NCBI GenBank assembly: GCA_903878115.1
Contig: CAIRGO010000280.1
Span: 1 to 64,000 of the forward strand
From: Akkermansiaceae bacterium
GTDB lineage: Bacteria; Verrucomicrobiota; Verrucomicrobiia; Verrucomicrobiales; Akkermansiaceae
Direction: 5' to 3'
DNA: 64,000 bases
Shown here: in pieces, positions 60,713 through 64,000 of the stretch
Layout of the letters: every line of letters begins with the position of its first letter
Position numbering within the stretch: the stretch's first letter is position 1
The notes under the pieces: generated by a model
The model's input: only the letters and a program-made list of their open reading frames with translations
Told to the model about the DNA's origin: nothing
Database searches by the model: none
Made by a program: the position numbers and the translations under genes

Positions 60713-62962
60713 GCTATGAAACGTAATTTTTTCCTTTTTCTTCTTTTATCCAGAATTGCTCATGGACATGATATTGGCAGCGAAGGACATACTCATAAGG
60801 ATCATTTGATCAAGCCATCTGAGACGGTTGTTCCAGAGTGGTATCTCATTCAGGAAAAAATTGAACCTGCAGCCGCTGCCGAACAGACAGCAAAAAATCC
60901 TCCTGCTTTAGCCTCGGTGTTTGCTGCTTTTGCTCCGCGGGTAAAAGTGCGTTGGGATGAAACATACTTATTTGTCGAAACGAGTGGTTTACCTGAACAT
61001 GGGTTGATGAAAGGAATCACGAATTGGCAGCAACAAGTGCCAGTCCCGCAGAGCTACTTAGGTGCGAACGCTTGGCAAATTCCTTTGGTGCCAGTTCCCG
61101 CAAAACTACCACTATCGATTAAGGGGCGTTTTCTTCGCGGCGCCATTGCGCTTGCCGCCAACGGAATCCCCATTTTTAATCCGCAAAACAATCGCGGAGA
61201 AGTATCTGCTGAAATTGGTGAACTCGATGAATGGGGCGGACATTGTGGGCGTGCAGATGATTACCATTATCATGCGGCTCCTTTGCATTTGCAGGACAAA
61301 GTAGGTAAGGGACGCCCCATCGCAGTTGCACTTGATGGCTATCCGATTTTTGGGTTAACAGAAGCCGATGGATCACAGCCGAATGATCTTGATGAGTTTC
61401 ATGGGCACAGCACAGCCGCATTAGGCTATCATTATCATGCATCTACTAAGTATCCATATGTGAATGGAGGGTTTCACGGTGAAGTCAAAGAACTCGGTGA
61501 ACAAGTTGATCCTCAGCCGAGTGCGCGTCCGGTTCGCGGTGCAGGCGCGCCTCTCCGTGGCGCTAAGATTACAGATTTCGCGAAAGCGGGCGATGCGAGT
61601 TATCGTCTCACTTATGAATTAGCATCAGAAAAATGTGCGATTCTTTATAACGTCAATGCGGATGGATCACTTGCGTTCGAATATCAAAATGGCAAAGCGG
61701 GAACGACCAAAGAAACCTATCAACGTCGTGATTCCGGTGGTGGGGATAGTCGTCCAAGACCAAGACCTGATCAACCAGAACAACAGAAACCGATGAGACG
61801 AGGAGAAGTATCACCTGCAGTCAAGCCTATTGGCAACGATACTATTGTGAGCGGATTGCAACTCAAAAGCCCTGCCATTGACGCATCGAGTGTTTTGCCG
61901 ATCGAGTTTACCGGCGATGGCGCTAGTATTTCGCCCCCCCTAGCATGGTCGGGTACTCCCTTAGCAACGAAGAGTTATGCGGTCATCATGCATCATATCG
62001 ATCCAGCAGGACAAACGAAACTTTATTGGACGCTGTATAATATTCCATCAAATGTGTTAGTATTGCCTAAGAATGCTAAGGGTGTTGGTATCGAAGGAAG
62101 CAATAGCATCAATCGTAATCTTGGTTATGCGCCGCCACATTCGAAAGGCCCAGGAGCGAAAACGTACATCATTACTCTCTATGCACTATCGGCTCCACTT
62201 GACCTCAGCGTTCCACCTGCAGAAGTCAATCGTGATGTGCTGCTTGCTGCAATGAAAGAAAAAATTCTTGGGACTAGCGAATTGAAAGTCACATATACCC
62301 GCGATGCCGTAGCGGTTGCAGCACCTGTTCAAGCACCAGTTCCCATACCGAAGGAGCCAATTGATCCCAGCATGATCAAGGCCGCGATGAGCGATACGAT
62401 CAAAGCGGAAGTATATGCAGACAATTGGTTTGCGCTATATATTAATGGTCGTTTGACGGTCGTAGATCCTATCGAATTTTTGCCACACAATGTTGTCAGC
62501 GTGGATATCTTACCCGAGTACCCAATGACCATCGCGGTAATAGCTCATGATAATGCCGATCCACAAACAGGGCTAGAATACGGCAACCATATCGGCGATG
62601 CAGGATTTATTTTGAAATTTGCTGATGGAACTGTGACCGATGGCACATGGAAAGTAAAAACCTTAGAGCGTGGCCCAATCAACGGTGATTTGAAAAATCC
62701 CACGGTAAAAAGTATCACTCGGCCAGAAAATTGGTACGCAATCAACTATGACGATAGTAAATGGGAAAATGCCACTGTCTACACTGAACAACAAGTGAAC
62801 CCTAAGCCGCCGTATTACGAGCATGATTTCAAGAGCGCCTCGTTCATTTGGAGTAAAGAACTAGCCTTGGACAATACAGTGCTATTTCGCAAGCGCATCG
62901 AGAAACCAGGTGCTGCTTCGCGATGGACGGCAAAACCCGCTGGTCCTGCTCCTCAACCGTGA
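60713..62962 (+). CDS. Secreted multidomain protein: YHYH domain + PEBP (YbhB/YbcL) domain + C-terminal beta-sandwich-like region
   Basis: CGRADDYHYHAAPLHL..ALDGYPIFG..GYHYHAS; LPIEFTGDGASISPPLAWSGTP..WTLYNIP..GPGAKTYIITLYAL; signal peptide MKRNFFLFLLLSRIAHG. Start uncertain (60695 or internal ATG). Confidence 0.82.
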   Translation, partial: AMKRNFFLFLLLSRIAHGHDIGSEGHTHKDHLIKPSETVVPEWYLIQEKIEPAAAAEQTAKNPPALASVFAAFAPRVKVRWDETYLFVETSGLPEHGLMKGITNWQQQVPVPQSYLGANAWQIPLVPVPAKLPLSIKGRFLRGAIALAANGIPIFNPQNNRGEVSAEIGELDEWGGHCGRADDYHYHAAPLHLQDKVGKGRPIAVALDGYPIFGLTEADGSQPNDLDEFHGHSTAALGYHYHASTKYPYVNGGFHGEVKELGEQVDPQPSARPVRGAGAPLRGAKITDFAKAGDASYRLTYELASEKCAILYNVNADGSLAFEYQNGKAGTTKETYQRRDSGGGDSRPRPRPDQPEQQKPMRRGEVSPAVKPIGNDTIVSGLQLKSPAIDASSVLPIEFTGDGASISPPLAWSGTPLATKSYAVIMHHIDPAGQTKLYWTLYNIPSNVLVLPKNAKGVGIEGSNSINRNLGYAPPHSKGPGAKTYIITLYALSAPLDLSVPPAEVNRDVLLAAMKEKILGTSELKVTYTRDAVAVAAPVQAPVPIPKEPIDPSMIKAAMSDTIKAEVYADNWFALYINGRLTVVDPIEFLPHNVVSVDILPEYPMTIAVIAHDNADPQTGLEYGNHIGDAGFILKFADGTVTDGTWKVKTLERGPINGDLKNPTVKSITRPENWYAINYDDSKWENATVYTEQQVNPKPPYYEHDFKSASFIWSKELALDNTVLFRKRIEKPGAASRWTAKPAGPAPQP

Positions 62963-63011
62963 CTTGTTCATATGATCCAATGTTGATTGAAATAACGTAT
63001 TAGTTGTTGTA

Positions 63012-63695
63012 ATGAAATATTCTTTGCTCACCTTTTTACTGGCTACAATTTCCCTTACCTTCACATCTGAAGCGGGCCTATCGCGCACTACGAGTGATCG
63101 AATTTTTGCACGATTGAATCAGAATACTGATGCTGTTCTTGATGTGGGAGAGTTTGCGAGAATGATGGGGGAGAAGTTCCCATCTCTTACAGGATTTTCT
63201 CTGCGCACTTATCGTGAATTCTTTCGTGTTGATGCGGATCAAATTAGCGGCATTAGCCAAGAAGATTTTTTTCGCTGGAATCGTGGTGACACCAGAGAAT
63301 TAGCAGGTGAGACTATCGAGCGTTTTATTCGAGCAGATCGCAATCATGACAAAGTTCTTGATGCGCGAGAGTTGCCCTGGGCTTACAAACAAAAATTGTC
63401 CAAAAGAAAAGTAGCTGCAGAGATCAAACGCCTCGATTTAGATGATGACGGGAAATTATCGCTAAAAGAATTTTTTCAGTTTCTGCCGATGGAATGCAAA
63501 ACCTTTCTTGGCATGAAAAAAAATGATGCCGATCTGTTAACGTCGGCATTAGGCATTAGCACTTTTGTCTGGCGTGAAGATGATATTGCATATCCTTACG
63601 ATCCTGTTTTCGGTGAGCCTCAGCCATTGTTTTTCTTTGGCTTAAATGGTGGAGTGATCACAAATTGCTCGATGAGGCTCACGATTCAGCAGTGA
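63012..63695 (+). CDS. Secreted EF-hand domain protein
   Basis: Signal peptide; EF loops DRNHDKVLDARE and DLDDDGKLSLKE plus more degenerate ones. Confidence 0.8.
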   Translation: MKYSLLTFLLATISLTFTSEAGLSRTTSDRIFARLNQNTDAVLDVGEFARMMGEKFPSLTGFSLRTYREFFRVDADQISGISQEDFFRWNRGDTRELAGETIERFIRADRNHDKVLDARELPWAYKQKLSKRKVAAEIKRLDLDDDGKLSLKEFFQFLPMECKTFLGMKKNDADLLTSALGISTFVWREDDIAYPYDPVFGEPQPLFFFGLNGGVITNCSMRLTIQQ

Positions 63696-63747
63696 TTGTA
63701 TTTGGTTTGTCTTCTCTGAACGCTTTGTATATCGTGACGAAGAGTTC

Positions 63748-64000
63748 ATGGACGAATCCGAATATAAAAAAAGAACCCGATTTGTCATTCAATTGGGTAA
63801 TGCTCTTCACGGTTGTGGTGCTTCAAGCCAACGAGTAGAAAAGCACTTAGGTAATGTAACAAGAATGCTGGAAATGAATGGGCATTTTATGTTTACGCCT
63901 ACAGGTCTTACTAGCGTATTTTGGTTAGATGATGAATTTGATCAGTATGTTCACATCGAGCGTGTGGAGCCTGGCGATATCAATTTAGGTCGTTTATGGA
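63748..64000 (+). CDS. Partial CDS (3' end outside window): threonine/serine exporter ThrE-like N-terminal domain
   Basis: MDESEYKKRTRFVIQLGNALHGCGASSQRVEKHLGNVTRMLEMNGHFMFTPTGLTSVFW..IERVEPGDINLGRLW, open to window end; absent from the supplied ORF list because no stop is reached. Confidence 0.65.
   Translation, partial: MDESEYKKRTRFVIQLGNALHGCGASSQRVEKHLGNVTRMLEMNGHFMFTPTGLTSVFWLDDEFDQYVHIERVEPGDINLGRLW

Noticed and set aside
1-64000. Search for CRISPR arrays, IS/transposases, prophage, toxin-antitoxin or restriction-modification defence genes
   Set aside because: No regularly spaced repeats, transposase/integrase motifs or recognisable defence proteins were seen in the translations.

Overview
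The window is ordinary bacterial chromosome, gene-dense (about 55 supported protein genes on both strands plus one tRNA-Gly). No phage, IS element, CRISPR array or rRNA was recognised. The gene content (ThuA, DUF1552, several sulfatases, PEBP/YHYH, EF-hand and vWA proteins) suggests a Verrucomicrobiota/PVC-type genome; that is an inference. Housekeeping genes include rdgB, leuA, grpE-dnaJ, rsmE, polX, queF, lysA, def, exbB/exbD/tonB, thiE, cvfB-like, alaS, Nif3-like, prc, YggS-like and gatC-gatA. Accessory blocks are: an esterase plus two sulfatases (10.8-15.4 kb); a three-gene transglutaminase / circularly permuted ATP-grasp + Alpha-E / DUF2126 operon (30.5-37.5 kb); an atypical beta-helix protein gene (40.4-42.6 kb); and a minimal polysaccharide-export module (47.2-51.3 kb). 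The main points for follow-up are: (1) a strong, frame-independent over-representation of CTAAC/GTTAG, best seen as the octamer TCTAACAA/TTGTTAGA (24 copies by hand scan versus about 2 expected), in coding and intergenic DNA; (2) a BIME/REP-like palindromic intergenic region at about 2.3-2.6 kb; (3) a frameshifted, motif-degenerate MglA-like small GTPase beside a roadblock-like protein with repeated 'PF' motifs; (4) two tandem sulfatases with non-canonical formylglycine motifs (CSPSK, CSPSL); (5) the ATP-grasp/transglutaminase operon. All family calls were made by eye from the translations, without database searches.
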